DNA from: Microvelia longipes
Taxonomy: Eukaryota > Arthropoda > Insecta > Hemiptera > Veliidae
Direction of reading: 5' to 3'
DNA: 64,000 nt
Assembly: GCA_018340805.1 (NCBI GenBank)
Contig: JACMZG010001911.1
Span: 35,954,314 to 36,018,313 of the forward strand
This document shows positions 1 to 10,539 of the stretch, one piece after another. Each line of letters opens with the position of its first letter. The first letter of the stretch is position 1. The translations under genes were made by a program, and so were the position numbers. The notes under the pieces were generated by a model that was not told the DNA's origin, made no database searches, and saw only the letters and a list, made by a program, of their open reading frames with translations.

Positions 1-718
1 TCGGACCAATTTTGTTTTTATTTTTTATTAATGATCTTGGTTTTCTGTTAGCACAAGTTAAGTTCTTATTTTTTGCTGACGATTTAAAACTCTACTTAAA
101 AATTTGTAACGTTCATGATTGTAGTCTCCTACAAAAAGTTATTGATTTGCTAAGCCTGTGGTGCAAAGAAAACCGCTTAAATTTAAATATATCAAAATGT
201 CATATTGTTCGCTTCTATAGAATTAAAGAGCCTATAATCTTTGGTTCCTCTCTTTCTTCTAAATTATACATTAAAGATCTCGGTGTAATTCTTGATCAGT
301 CATTAAGTTTCAACTATCACATAGATTATATAACTAAAAAAGCCATGAAAATACTCGGATTCATATTTCGAAATACTCGTTCCTTTAAAAATATAAAAAG
401 TATTAATACTCTGTATACTACACTTGTAAGACAAATTATTGAATATGCCTCACCTGCTTGGTCACCTTTTTATCAAATATCTATCCACTATGTGGAAGAA
501 ATTCAAAATAAATATTTAAGATTTATTAATTACAAACAAGGTATTGCTCCCACCCCTTTTCCTACTCCTTATGACTATGAGCCTGCCATGAAACAACTGA
601 ACTTAAAGTCTTTAGAAAAAAGAAGAATATGTAGTGACCTCTTATTTTTATATAAAATAATTCATGGATTTATTGATAGTCCTGAATTATTGTCCTATCT
701 CAACTTCCGAATTCCCTC
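1..718 (+). mobile_element. LINE A (RT-only, jockey/CR1-like), left fragment, interrupted
   Basis: This is the 3' half of a non-LTR reverse transcriptase that enters from the left window edge. It starts within RT motif B (FLFFINDL) and contains the catalytic motif C as FFADDLKLY near positions 78-105. The thumb and C-terminal region follow (LGVILD, YASPAW, NKYLRF), ending in a typical NFRIPSH tail at 700-722. No RNase H follows in this lineage, as is usual for jockey- or CR1-type elements. The frame is open throughout. It is cut at about 718 by a second LINE and resumes at 3361. The precise clade is an inference from motif style. Confidence 0.8.
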
Positions 719-2996
719 ACACCAATATAAGCAAATACTACTAAATATATTTAATAAAATATACAAAAACGAAATTGAGTTCCCTGCAACATGGTACGAT
801 GAGGTAATAATTCCATTGTTAAAACCTGGTAAAGACGCGATGTTGGCTGACTCATACCGCCCAATAGTTTTATCTTCCTGTATTAAGAAAACGTATGAAC
901 GCTTAATAAAACATCGGTTAGAATGGTGGGTTGAAAACAATGATTTACTACCAAAATCCCAGTATGGCTTCAGAAAGTTTTGCTCAGTTAACCAGCCCCA
1001 TGCTATTCTAATATCAGATATTTATTCAGCATTTGCTAGCGATAAATGTGCTCTGGCTCTATTCGTTGATATTAAAGGGGCATATGACAACGTTAATATA
1101 AGTAAACTGTACAAAATTCTTATATCACTAGGTTTTCCTCCACCACTGGTCAGAAATATAATAACTCTAATCTCTGGGCGCAACTTATTTATCAAGATAA
1201 ACGGCCGTTTAGTAGGCCCAAGAAGGACGTCTATCGGGCTGCCCCAGGGCGGGATCTTATCATGTTTACTTTACGCCTTGTATGTTTGTGACCTCGAATC
1301 ATATTTTGGTAATGATGTACGAATTTTGCAGTGGGCAGATGACGTCTGTCTCTATGTTATTGCAAAATCGTTTGAAGAAGCCGTAACTATACTATCTGCT
1401 GTTGTTTATGCCTTACAGGAATGGGCTAGGGATAAAGATTTGTCAATCTCCGTCGCAAAATCTTTTGTAAGTCCTTTTTCCCTAAAACGTGTAATACCAT
1501 TAGGTGATTCTGTTGTTCTAAACAACACGTTATTTCCCATCTTGAGAGAACCTAAATTTTTAGGCCTTTATTTAAATACAAAATTAACATGGTCAAACCA
1601 CATCAACTATATTATGAAAAGAGTAGAATGTTATATCAATGTTTTAAAATCTGTTTGTCATACATATTGGGGAGCTGACGTTAACATCTCACTTCTCTAT
1701 TATAGAGCTACTATTCGGTCCGTGATCGACTTTGGAGCTATTTTCTATGGCCAAGCAAGCTTTAGACTCCTAGAACCTCTGCAAAAAATTCAGAATACTT
1801 GCCTGCGTATTTGTTTAGGAGCTCTGCTTTCGTCTCCACTTTTATCACTATACTCTGAATGCGACGAACCCCCTCTTTTCATACGTCGCCAAATTTTATG
1901 CGACAGATTTTATATAAAAAACTTTTCATTTGATTCAATAGCAAGCCAAAAAATTTCAAGACTAGCGTCATCTGTCCTTACTTATCCTTTCTGGGAACGT
2001 AAAAAATCTCCTGCTTTAGTTCAGAGCTTCACAGAAACTGCCGTCTTTCGTAACGACATACATGTCTATTATAAAATTCCATATAAATCCATTAACTACC
2101 ACGCAATAACTCATAGAATTACTACTTATTATATGGAAGATTTATCAAAATATCCTTTATCCGTCAGAAATAGTATGTTCTGGGATAGTGTATCCTCTCA
2201 ATGGCCGGATTGTCAATATATTTTTACAGACGGGTCCAAAATCAACGATAGCACTGGTTGTGCTATCTATGATTATTCCCAAAATTATTTTAAAGGAGTA
2301 AAGCTGAATAAATATGTCTCTTCATACACAACAGAACAAATCGCTGTAGTCCAAGCTTTAGAGTATATTAAAGAATCTATACATAATGATTTTGTTATTT
2401 TTACAGATAATCAAAGTTTAGTTTCCGCTGTTCAAAATAAATCTTTCTCATCTCTTAACAACTATTTACTAAGTCAAATAATTAATTTATTCTACATTAA
2501 CTCATTAAAGGATAAAAATATTGTCTTGGTTTGGCTTAAAGGCCACGCGGGTATCACGCCTAATGAAATTGTAGACAACAAAGCAAAGGAAAGCTGTGAT
2601 GACGATGAGTCTGCAATTATCTATGGCAAGCAGTATAAAATTCCATTTAAAGATATTTACAGGCAAATTAAATTATCGGCTCTATCTAAATGGCAAATAT
2701 GGCAAAATACCCAGCAAGCCGGCAGTTTCTACAAGGAACATCAGCCTAAAGTCGGTCTTGTTCCGTGGTTTAAAGGCCATACTATCAACAGCAGATATTT
2801 TACAACATTTATAACCCGACTTCGAACAAACCATGGTGTCTGCAAATACTACTTAAATAAAATTAAACTAGAGGAAAATCCGAACTGTAATATTTGTACT
2901 GTTGTCGAGGATCTTGAACACATTATTATGCACTGTCCTCGCTATTCAGTGGGGCGCACTGCACTATTTAACGAGTTGCATGCTACCAATGTGTAG
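12..2996 (+). CDS. Chimeric 994-codon reading frame made of two fused LINE polymerases
   Basis: One uninterrupted frame covers two unrelated reverse transcriptases. Residues 1-236 are the RT 3' half of LINE A (FFADD at residues 22-26). Residues 237-994 belong to the inserted LINE. They comprise the RT fingers (LADSYRPI), motif A (DIKGAYDNV), motif B (GLPQGGILS) and motif C (WADDVCLY). An RNase H domain follows with FTDGSK, TEQIAVVQAL, FTDNQS and KGHAG...VDNKAK, then a C-terminal CNIC...HIIMHC zinc motif. The frame ends at TNV-stop, about 30 residues before the family's true C-terminus. That C-terminus continues in another frame to 3093 (SLIATKSINVYK), so a frameshift lies near 2985. The fusion is a by-product of insertion; a functional chimeric enzyme is not implied. 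Confidence 0.85.
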   Translation: MFLFFINDLGFLLAQVKFLFFADDLKLYLKICNVHDCSLLQKVIDLLSLWCKENRLNLNISKCHIVRFYRIKEPIIFGSSLSSKLYIKDLGVILDQSLSFNYHIDYITKKAMKILGFIFRNTRSFKNIKSINTLYTTLVRQIIEYASPAWSPFYQISIHYVEEIQNKYLRFINYKQGIAPTPFPTPYDYEPAMKQLNLKSLEKRRICSDLLFLYKIIHGFIDSPELLSYLNFRIPSHQYKQILLNIFNKIYKNEIEFPATWYDEVIIPLLKPGKDAMLADSYRPIVLSSCIKKTYERLIKHRLEWWVENNDLLPKSQYGFRKFCSVNQPHAILISDIYSAFASDKCALALFVDIKGAYDNVNISKLYKILISLGFPPPLVRNIITLISGRNLFIKINGRLVGPRRTSIGLPQGGILSCLLYALYVCDLESYFGNDVRILQWADDVCLYVIAKSFEEAVTILSAVVYALQEWARDKDLSISVAKSFVSPFSLKRVIPLGDSVVLNNTLFPILREPKFLGLYLNTKLTWSNHINYIMKRVECYINVLKSVCHTYWGADVNISLLYYRATIRSVIDFGAIFYGQASFRLLEPLQKIQNTCLRICLGALLSSPLLSLYSECDEPPLFIRRQILCDRFYIKNFSFDSIASQKISRLASSVLTYPFWERKKSPALVQSFTETAVFRNDIHVYYKIPYKSINYHAITHRITTYYMEDLSKYPLSVRNSMFWDSVSSQWPDCQYIFTDGSKINDSTGCAIYDYSQNYFKGVKLNKYVSSYTTEQIAVVQALEYIKESIHNDFVIFTDNQSLVSAVQNKSFSSLNNYLLSQIINLFYINSLKDKNIVLVWLKGHAGITPNEIVDNKAKESCDDDESAIIYGKQYKIPFKDIYRQIKLSALSKWQIWQNTQQAGSFYKEHQPKVGLVPWFKGHTINSRYFTTFITRLRTNHGVCKYYLNKIKLEENPNCNICTVVEDLEHIIMHCPRYSVGRTALFNELHATNV

Positions 2997-3316
2997 CTCA
3001 GCATTTAACTATAAGTCACTAATTGCTACAAAATCTATAAACGTTTATAAAAAACTATACCTTTTTGCTTTTAAGCAAAAAATACAAATTTAGCTAAATT
3101 ATAATATAAAAAAAAAATAAAAAAATAAAATAAAACAATAAATAAATAAACATATCCATAATATCATTTAATAATTAAAATCCAATAAAATAATTGGAAA
3201 TAATAAAATAATTATCAAGTGTTCAAACATAAACACCAAGAAAAATAACAAAATTTTTGAGCAAGTATAAATAAATTATATATTTATATGGCTGTATGGT
3301 CCAAGTCGACCAATGC

Positions 3317-3360
<44 letters not shown>
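719..3360 (+). mobile_element. 5'-truncated RNase H-bearing LINE (I-superfamily-like), inserted in LINE A
   Basis: The element lacks ORF1, the endonuclease and the first part of RT. It begins at the position equivalent to QYLQILLN of the related full-length copy at 45840-51306. RT, RNase H and a Cys/His C-terminal motif are present. The 3' UTR (3094-3316) is A/T-rich and ends TGGCTGTATGGT...ACCAATGCC, followed by a pure poly(A) of about 44 nt. The related element on the other strand ends with nearly the same sequence, which shows a shared 3' terminus. An 8-9 bp duplication, (A)ATTCCCTC, sits at 710-718 and 3360-3368. Truncation, tail and duplication are what target-primed reverse transcription leaves. 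Assignment to the I superfamily rests on RNase H plus domain order. Confidence 0.88.
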
Positions 3361-3363
<3 letters not shown>

Positions 3364-3555
3364 CCCTCTCACTCTACTCGCTCACCCTTTATTTTTCACA
3401 TTGACAATAAGTTTACAGGTACTAATTATAGTATGAATTCTCCACATGTACGTCTGCAAAAGTCAACCAATAGATATTTAAGCAAAACTGATATTTTTCA
3501 TTGCTCCATGAAATCTTTAAAATCTTGTTTTAGCACTATAATAATACCTTTTTAA
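3361..3555 (+). mobile_element. LINE A, right fragment (C-terminus of the interrupted RT)
   Basis: Directly after the poly(A), the interrupted polymerase frame resumes as IPSHSTRSPF and continues for about 63 codons to a stop at 3553-3555. Removing 719-3360 and one copy of the duplication restores continuity with the left fragment, because the arginine-isoleucine-proline-serine-histidine stretch is present on both sides. This supports the nested-insertion reading. Confidence 0.8.
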
Positions 3556-4067
3556 AATTATTAATTTAAAAAGATGGTTAGAAACTTTTTATTTTATTCA
3601 TTGCTCTATTGTTTTTATAACTTTTAAATTTGTTTTTATTTTTAACTTAATGGTTTTTTACTTTATTATAAACACTACATCATTATCTTATAAAAGATAA
3701 TATCTTCAAAGTATTTTTTTTAACTTTTATATTGTAATTAATAATAATTCTTTGTTGATTTAATATTATTACTTCACTTTTAAGACTGTGATATTAAATA
3801 TATTTGTATGTTTTGCACTAATATGTATAAACAATCTCAAACACTATTGCTATTTCTTTGTGTTTGACTGTACACATATATTTATTTTTAATGTCTTTTT
3901 ATTTTTTTTTCTCTCTGAATCTAGTGCATTATTATAATAAAACTACCAAATGGCTCCTAACATAGTTAAGCTTTCCTTTAAAAAAATATTTATTTTTAAA
4001 ATTCTTCTTCTTTTTATATTTGTTTTTTTTATATTGATTATATATAAAAATACATGCAAACATATGC

Positions 4068-4235
4068 AGTGAGGCTTGGCTCGCTCACAAATTGCTAAAG
4101 TATAATTTTAGTTACAATTAAAAGGGCTCGATTTGCTCGCTAGATTGCTTTAAATATACGTGAAATTCATATTTATAAGATAATTCAAAGGAGCATGCTT
4201 CGCTTGCTAGATTGTTAAAATTAAAAATTATGTGT
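4068..4235. repeat. Degenerate tandem repeat, about 3 units of about 60 bp
   Basis: Three successive segments share a core like GGCTCGCTTGCTCGCTAGATTG (units near 4071, 4123 and 4189), separated by AT-rich spacers. The GCTCGCT words resemble those in the dispersed repeat near 10560-10700. Confidence 0.45.
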
Positions 4236-4465
4236 AGTAATACTCCTACATAATATTGAGACTCTTATCTCTGACTTTTGTTAAGGGGTGCTAAAACGAA
4301 ACCCGCAACACATTATGAATTACTGAACTTAGACGTTTTGACCCCCCCCCCCCTCCCTGGAAACATTACTACGGACGCCCATGAATCGAACCACTAATTT
4401 TAATATTAGTCGTATTTTGAAAAAAATGCGTTTTAAAATTTGATGGCCTTTACCTTTTCATTTTA

Positions 4466-4476
4466 TTATATATATA

Positions 4477-4551
<75 letters not shown>
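4466..4551. repeat. (TA)n microsatellite
   Basis: Almost uninterrupted TA dinucleotides with two phase slips (ATTATA, ATAATA). Similar tracts recur across the window. Confidence 0.95.
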
Positions 4552-4744
4552 CCTACTGCTTTAATAAATGCATGGGTTATTCGAGATACAAATGCATATT
4601 TTAGGATACATATAAAATTAGATCATACCATGATGTCGACTATTGAGAAAAATAATCAATAAATGTATAAAATAATAAATGTCACCAAATTCTGGTAGTT
4701 TTTCACCAAGGTATTGTTAGCCATGTATTATATTTTTGTACGTA

Positions 4745-4746
4745 TA

Positions 4747-4783
<37 letters not shown>

Positions 4784-4809
4784 ATATATAATATATATAT
4801 ATATATATA
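4745..4809. repeat. (TA)n microsatellite flanked by inverted GTAC words
   Basis: The TA tract lies between TGTACGTATA and TATACGTACA, so the whole 4736-4817 segment is palindromic. Confidence 0.9.
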
Positions 4810-5220
4810 CGTACAAATAATACGCAGAGTGTTTCTTCATTTGAGTTTCAGATAAAAAAGAGGTAATAGTACTCCCTTAGGGAAATAAAAAATGTCCTAT
4901 ATAATAGTGTGCTGGATCTCTCACCGTTATTCCTCGATATTAAATTTAATATATTTTTTTGTAAAATTGCCTTACACTTGTTTGGAACCACTTGTTTCAA
5001 GAAAACTTAAATTTTGAGTTTATAGAATTTTTGAGCTTGCGCAATCATATGAAGGGCTCTACTATGAATGGGCAGACTGTGTTTTTTCTTCAAAATTTAA
5101 GGTATATTTTCAGAAAAACTTTGTTCGAAGTAGTACAAAATGAGTCACATTTTTTCATTTCCGGCTATTAGACTATAACTCATATCAGTTGTATTTTGTA
5201 CATCAATATCTACTGTTTCA

Positions 5221-5399
5221 CTATATGATAGCACACGTCTATAATAAATTGACAGCGTATGTAAATGATGCCAGGGAGCAAATGAGTTTAGTCCTGAATG
5301 TTAACCCACGCACACAATTTTATATTGGACCAACCTGATTGGTTCTTCAACACTATTTTACCACGCAGTCAACTGATTATAGCCGTGTGTTATACTCTA
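5221..5399. mobile_element. MITE-like element, family M, copy 1
   Basis: The left end reads CTATATGATAGCACACGTCT and runs into TTGACAGCGTA. The right end, on the other strand, reads TAGAGTATAACACACGGCTA and runs into GTTGACTGCGTGG. These are imperfect terminal inverted repeats of about 38 bp. Related copies lie at 38291-38446 and 43909-44080. No coding capacity. The right end abuts a 5S-like segment. Confidence 0.7.
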
Positions 5400-5580
5400 A
5401 GAAGCATCGAGCGAGGTCAATACCTGGACGGGATACTGCAGGGATTAAAAGTGATCTAAATAATAAAAAAAGTAATTAATATTCTCAGGACAAGTAGTCT
5501 AAGTAGTAAAGATGAGCGTAGCGTATCCAATAAGCTAAGGTAAAGTTCCGAGGTACCTCGTACCCGGTTTTAAATAAGTA
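5400..5580 (+). repeat. Dispersed repeat fragment with 5S rRNA-like segment (5400-5446)
   Basis: The segment AAGCATCGAGCGAGGTCAAT followed by ACCTGGACGGG resembles the box A, intermediate element and box C stretch of 5S rRNA, with gaps. Downstream come GATGAGCGTAGCGTATCC and a terminal GAGGTACCTCGTACCC. Both words are shared with other copies (13540-14447, 25836-26010, 56404-57070). Confidence 0.55.
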
Positions 5581-5650
5581 GTTGATCAAAGACGTTGTAA
5601 AAATAAATGAATAGTTTAAAAACAAAGCCGATCAGTTTGCCGAATGAAAT

Positions 5651-6153
5651 TAAACATTCTGGCCCAGTGGTCCGCATGTCGGGCGAATTTCCTTGGGAAT
5701 GCGTGTTATACCTTGGTTAACAACCCATTCCTTGCTTAAGGGTCCGGTTTATGCTTTATAACTTGAGCAGTTCTTCGATTAACAAGCACTAATCGTAACA
5801 AAATTTTTCTATATTTTTCAAAAGAAATGCGCATAATTATCATGTTGGATGCGCATTTCCAGTTAAAACAGCAAAACCCTATAAATATAGGGTATAGTTG
5901 GTTATACAAAACTATTACTCTAAAATTGGCAGTGCACAATATTATTTGCACTAGTTTAATGCTCAGTCAGTGTTTTTCTTAAAATGTTTTAGCGCATTCC
6001 CTTTGAAAAATTCAGAAAAAATTAGTTACGAGTAGTGCTTGATAATTGAGTTAATTGAGCAGTTGATAACTGCTCGAACTATAAAGCGTAAACCGGAACA
6101 CGCTTAACCAAAGGAAATTCGCCCGACATGAGGACCACCGCGCCAGAATTATT
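5651..6153. repeat. Foldback (long inverted repeat), composite element copy 1
   Basis: The left arm begins CTGGCCCAGTGGTCCGCATG. The right arm ends with its complement, CATGAGGACCACCGCGCCAG. The arms include the shared words GGGCGAATTTCC and CAAGCACTAATCGTAAC, each with an inverted partner. Arms are about 190-200 bp around a central AT-rich part containing TGCACTAG. It is homologous to 9561-10234 and 20834-21487. Confidence 0.8.
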
Positions 6154-6179
6154 TTATAGTTATAAACTTGTATAATTTA

Positions 6180-6660
6180 AAAAAAATTATAAATCATTAT
6201 CGTCCTTGCCCGGATTCGAACCCAGGTACCTTGGCTTTGAGTTCTCCTGTCGACTCCGGACCATTTTTATTCAACTCATAGGTCCAAAAACTGCGTGAAA
6301 GACTCCCCACTATATGTTGTTTACCGGCCGTATTTTAGTTTTCTCTTGAAGGTTTAGGTCCCTGTAAGTGGTCGCATCGGCTTCGGGCCGGTTTTATTTT
6401 ATTTACCGTCCCAAACAACATTGAAAACGAAACCCTTACTCAACATTTATTTTTATCGACCTTAATTGTGGTTTCGGTAATTTATAACGGTGTTCGACTT
6501 TTGTCTACTAAGAGTGGTCGTATCGACTTAGACCGGTTTATTCGATTCAGCGCCCAAAATCATAACTATGGGCCTTTTTTGCGGCGATAAATCGTAACCT
6601 TAAATATTACCGATGCTTTAAAACTTTTGCTGACTTAGCCTTTGTTCGAAGGAAATTCGC
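6180..6660 (-). repeat. Composite element copy 1: tandem units and tRNA-like segment
   Basis: Read on the minus strand this gives GGGCGCTGAATCGAATAAAC followed by CGGTC...GATACGACCACT. The unit is repeated in diverged form about 145 and 270 bp further on. A tRNA-like segment follows with the box-B-like word GGTACCTGGGTTCGAATCC (plus positions about 6209-6228). The foldback at 5651-6153 follows in the same orientation, reproducing the order seen in copies 2 and 3. This copy has the best preserved B box. Confidence 0.7.
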
Positions 6661-8529
6661 TGAAAGAAGTAAAACAATATTAATATCATAAAAAGGTAAT
6701 CATAAATAGGTAAACATAGAATTCAAAAATAAAGTTTCTTTTTCTAATTATTGTGAATTTTCGTCAGAAAATAAAACTTATCGGATGTCAGAGAGGGAGG
6801 AGAGGAGTGGAGACCATCGATTCAATTGGCTTCCTGCTTTCAAAATCATGTCATCAAATATGTGTGTATGCATTTATAGGTATTTATTTACTTTGCATAT
6901 TAAATAACGCAGCAGCGTTCCGTCCGCCAAATCAAAAAGAAAAGTTAAAATACCTAGCTTGGTCAGTAAAAAAAAGTCAAAAACCTATGAAAGCTGCCAG
7001 TGTCTATTATACTGTACGCAACAAAGTAGGGTTTTTGAGAGTCTGCGGCGAATAAACAGTTATATGTACATAAATAATATTATAATATCTTTAAAAGGCG
7101 TGCCTTGTACAACCATCAGCTTCTTCTCCTTGGCGGTGTGCCAGAAAAGTGAATCAACTTTAGAGATAGTGTTAGCAAGGTTATATAGGGTGTACTTCCT
7201 ATATCGTACCTTTATCATTTCATTTTGGAGGTAAGTAAAACTGCTGCAATTATGACAACTGCTTCAATCTATTATGATTAATCTCCACGTACACCTGAAT
7301 TGTTTAATATCTCAAAATATAGTAAATAAAGCTATACAATTTGTTCACACTGCTGGCTTGTCACCAAGGAGAGAAGCTAATGATTGCCTCACAGTTTGAA
7401 TAAGGCCCTATAGTATTGCCTACCTAGCAATTTCACTTTGAAACGCCAATGACCGTCTCTACCCAATACTGTCCGTATGACTTGGCGGGACAGAAAAGTT
7501 GATTTCTCTACTTTTTTGGACCAAAGACTTGGCGGGGAGTATTTTATCACATTAGTGATTTTTGGTAAGATTTCATGACTTTTTGTACGGCTAATATGTC
7601 CTATAAAAGTATGAGTTCTGCTTGTATTATGCTGTTACTTAAGTATTAATCGTTTTAACCTAATAGAATTGGGTGCAATCAAATCAATGTCCTATTTAGT
7701 GAATGCACAGAAGGCATTGCAACTACTTAATAGAAGTATCTTCTTTCAATAACGATAAAAATCTTTATTGACAACAAAATGAAGTGGGCAATGCGAACAT
7801 CGATTAAAAAGGTAGTGTTAAGTTTATTATTAGACATGTTATTCATATTTTTATTATCATGGGGAGAAGGAGAGGTAAAAATTGTGGTGGTCACGTGACA
7901 CCCATATCATAAGGGACACGCGATACCCTCACTTACTAACAGTGAAGTTTACATGGTTGGGTTCACTGCCTTCTTTTAGGGCCGTATTAGTCCACGGGAA
8001 CCGTGGTTCCTTCTGACCCTCTTCTAATGGACATAGAGTGGGTACAAACATGCTGGTTACCCCTATGTGACTGCTCTATTGTAGCAAGCCTTACTCTGTG
8101 TGACTTGTGTAAAAGGAAATACGTGAAAATTTAAATGTTTCCTTTAATTTTAAATAGAGGGTCGCACTTTATTTCAAAACGTGTTAAGTTCACATATTTA
8201 TTTGAGACTGAAGATTAATCTATAGATATTAAGGAAATATAAAGTAATGTGCATATTATGTCTATCGCTACTTGATGATTTTTTTTATGTTTTTTACATC
8301 CCTTTCCTTCGAACGAACTACCTTTTTATTTCTCGTATGATGCGTTTAGCTAATTCTATTTCGAATTTTGATATTATTTTCTCCTTTTCTATTTCTAAAT
8401 TAAAATCTTTTGTTTCTTCTCAACTTAAATACTGTAATAAGTTTAACTTTTGTTATAATTACTTATGTTCAGTTTTTAAATGTTCTTTTAATTTAAATAA
8501 TGTCATTGGCTCATTTCATTATTTTGTTT
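6661..8529. other. No supported gene; one weak foldback
   Basis: Short open frames (such as 6753-7055) match nothing I recognise and lack coding character. A loose inverted repeat links CATCAGCTTCTTCTCCTTGG at 7117 with CCAAGGAGAGAAGCTAATG at 7363. The rest, including the GC-richer part 7860-8100, shows nothing definable. Confidence 0.5.
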
Positions 8530-8622
8530 CAGCGAATTTCCTTTGGAAATTCGGCTAATGGGATAGGCGTCATGGCGGAATTCGAACCTCGGACCACGAC
8601 ACAAATCCGTTTCGCCAGACTT

Positions 8623-8758
<136 letters not shown>

Positions 8759-8980
8759 TTTCTAGACACTTTCTTGTAAACACTATCTTTCGAACGAATT
8801 AATATTTTTTAACCAAACTTGGTACAAAAATCACCCTTTGGGAGGACACAAACCCTATTGAAAACCAGGTTTTTTGTGACGTCATTAACACAGTTTGCTG
8901 AGTCAGCGAAATTTTCAAAATCGGCAAAATTCAAGGTTAATATTTTTGCCGCGAAAAAGGTCAATATTTATGTTTTTTGA

Positions 8981-9530
8981 GACGCTGAATCGAATGAAAC
9001 CGGTCCATAGTCGATACGACTACTCTAAGTGTCCTAAAAGTCGAAAAAACCATTGTAAATTACCAAAAACCAAAATTTAGGAAAAAAAATAAATTTCGAG
9101 TAGGGTGTCGTTTTCTATGTAATTTTGGGCGCTGAATCGAATGAAAACCGGTCCGAAGTCGATACGGCCATTCTAAGTGACCTAAAATCGAAAAAACATT
9201 GTAAATTACCAAAACCAAAAGTTAGGTCGATATAAAAATAAATTTCGAGTAGGGTGTCGTTTTCTATGTAATTTTGGGCGCTGAATCGAATGAAACCGGT
9301 CCGAAGTCAATACGACTACTTTAAATTACCAAAAAGTCGAAAAAACCACAAAAATTATAGAAAACTAAAATTACGGTCGTTGAAAATTAAATTTCGAGTA
9401 GGGTGACGTTTTCAATGTTTTTTAGGCCTCTGAGTTGAATGCCAGTGGTCCGGAGTCAATACGACCACTTAAACTCAGGGTACCTGGGTTCACATCCTGG
9501 AAGGGTCGATAATTTTTTATCGTTTTTTTT
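8981..9530 (+). repeat. Tandem array, about 148-bp unit, 3.7 units
   Basis: Units start with GCGCTGAATCGAATGAAACC (last one diverged to GCCTCTGAGTTGAATG) and contain GTCGATACGACCACT and ATTTCGAGTAGGGTGTCG. Spacings between starts are 148, 149 and 147 bp. Copy 3 has one unit fewer. Confidence 0.85.
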
Positions 9531-9560
9531 TTACTTAATATAAGTTTACAACTAGAAAAT

Positions 9561-10234
9561 GATTCTGGCGCGGTGGTCCGCATGTCGGGCGAATTTCCTT
9601 TAGATGCGTATTTTCGTGCTTTTTACATTATATAAGTTTACAACTACTAATAAATAATTCCGGCGCGTGGTCCGCTGTCGGGCGAATTTCATTTAGAATG
9701 CGTGTTTCCATGCTTAACAACCCATTTCTTGCTTAAGGTTCCGGTTCATGCTTTAGAACCTAAGCAGTTACTCAATTGTCAAGCACTGCTCGTAACTTAT
9801 TTTGTCTGTATTTTTCAAAGGAAATGCGCTAAAACCTTTAAGATAACTGACTAAGCTTAAAGATAGTAACTAAGCTTTAAACTAGTGCAAATAATAGTGC
9901 GTACTTATAATTTTAGAGGCATAGTTTGTAGAACAACTGATGATTATGCGCATTTTCCTTTGGAAAATACAGACAAAATGAGTTACGAGCAGTGCTTGAC
10001 TTGGAACTGCTTAGGTTCTAAAGTATGAACCGGAACCACGCAAGGGGCATGGTTCTTGCATAAGCAAGAAATGGGTTGTTTAGCACGGAAACACGCATTC
10101 TAAATTAAATTCACCCGACAGCGACCACCGCGCCGAATTATTTATTTAGTAGTTGTAAACTTATATAATGTAAAAGCACGAAAACACGCATCCAAAGGAA
10201 ATTCGCCCGACATGCGGACCACCGCGCCAGAATT
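9561..10234. repeat. Foldback tail of composite element copy 2
   Basis: The left arm runs 9561-9829 and the right arm 9949-10234. They share inverted words at both outer ends (CTGGCGCGGTGGTCCGCATG and its complement) and inner ends (AGCACTGCTCGTAAC and its complement). Arms of about 270-285 bp with small indels could form a long hairpin. The centre holds TAAGCTTTAAACTAGTGC. Confidence 0.9.
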
Positions 10235-10539
10235 TTTTATTTCTGTTATCACTTTCTCCATCATTTTTTATGTATATATTTTTCAATCAATATGTCCATC
10301 TTTGTGCCTTAATTTTTCCTGTATTAATTGTAAGATATTATTTTTATTTTTAACTTATTTCAATGTATTTTGTTTAATGTACTGTGTTTAAGTTTTTTAA
10401 TATTTTTGAAAAATGGTTCACACCGTCAATTATAAGTAAATAAATGATGGATACATTTTTTATTAATTTACTTTAGAAAAAATAAAATAATACATAAAAT
10501 TCTACAAAAACAAATTTTGTTTTTGTAGGAGTGGATCAA

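Larger units (their letters stand above)
3556..5220. other. Non-coding, AT-rich; two TA microsatellites and one degenerate tandem repeat
   Basis: No supported reading frame. The first part may be LINE A 3' UTR. TA tracts at 4466-4551 and 4745-4809 flank an unremarkable AT-rich stretch. A run of C occurs at 4341-4352. Nothing else recognisable is seen between 4810 and 5220. Confidence 0.6.

Noticed and set aside
3313..3370. Poly-lysine N-terminus of a short frame
   Set aside because: Translation of the LINE poly(A) tail; only the part after 3361 is old coding sequence (LINE A).
6205..6270. Intact tRNA gene on the minus strand
   Set aside because: Good B-box word but no acceptor pairing and no proper anticodon arm; it recurs as part of the composite element.
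6753..7234. Two overlapping frames of 91-100 codons
   Set aside because: No recognisable family, no supporting splice or start context; expected by chance in this length.
8981..9530. CRISPR-like array
   Set aside because: Units are 148 bp contiguous tandem repeats without spacers, in animal nuclear DNA.
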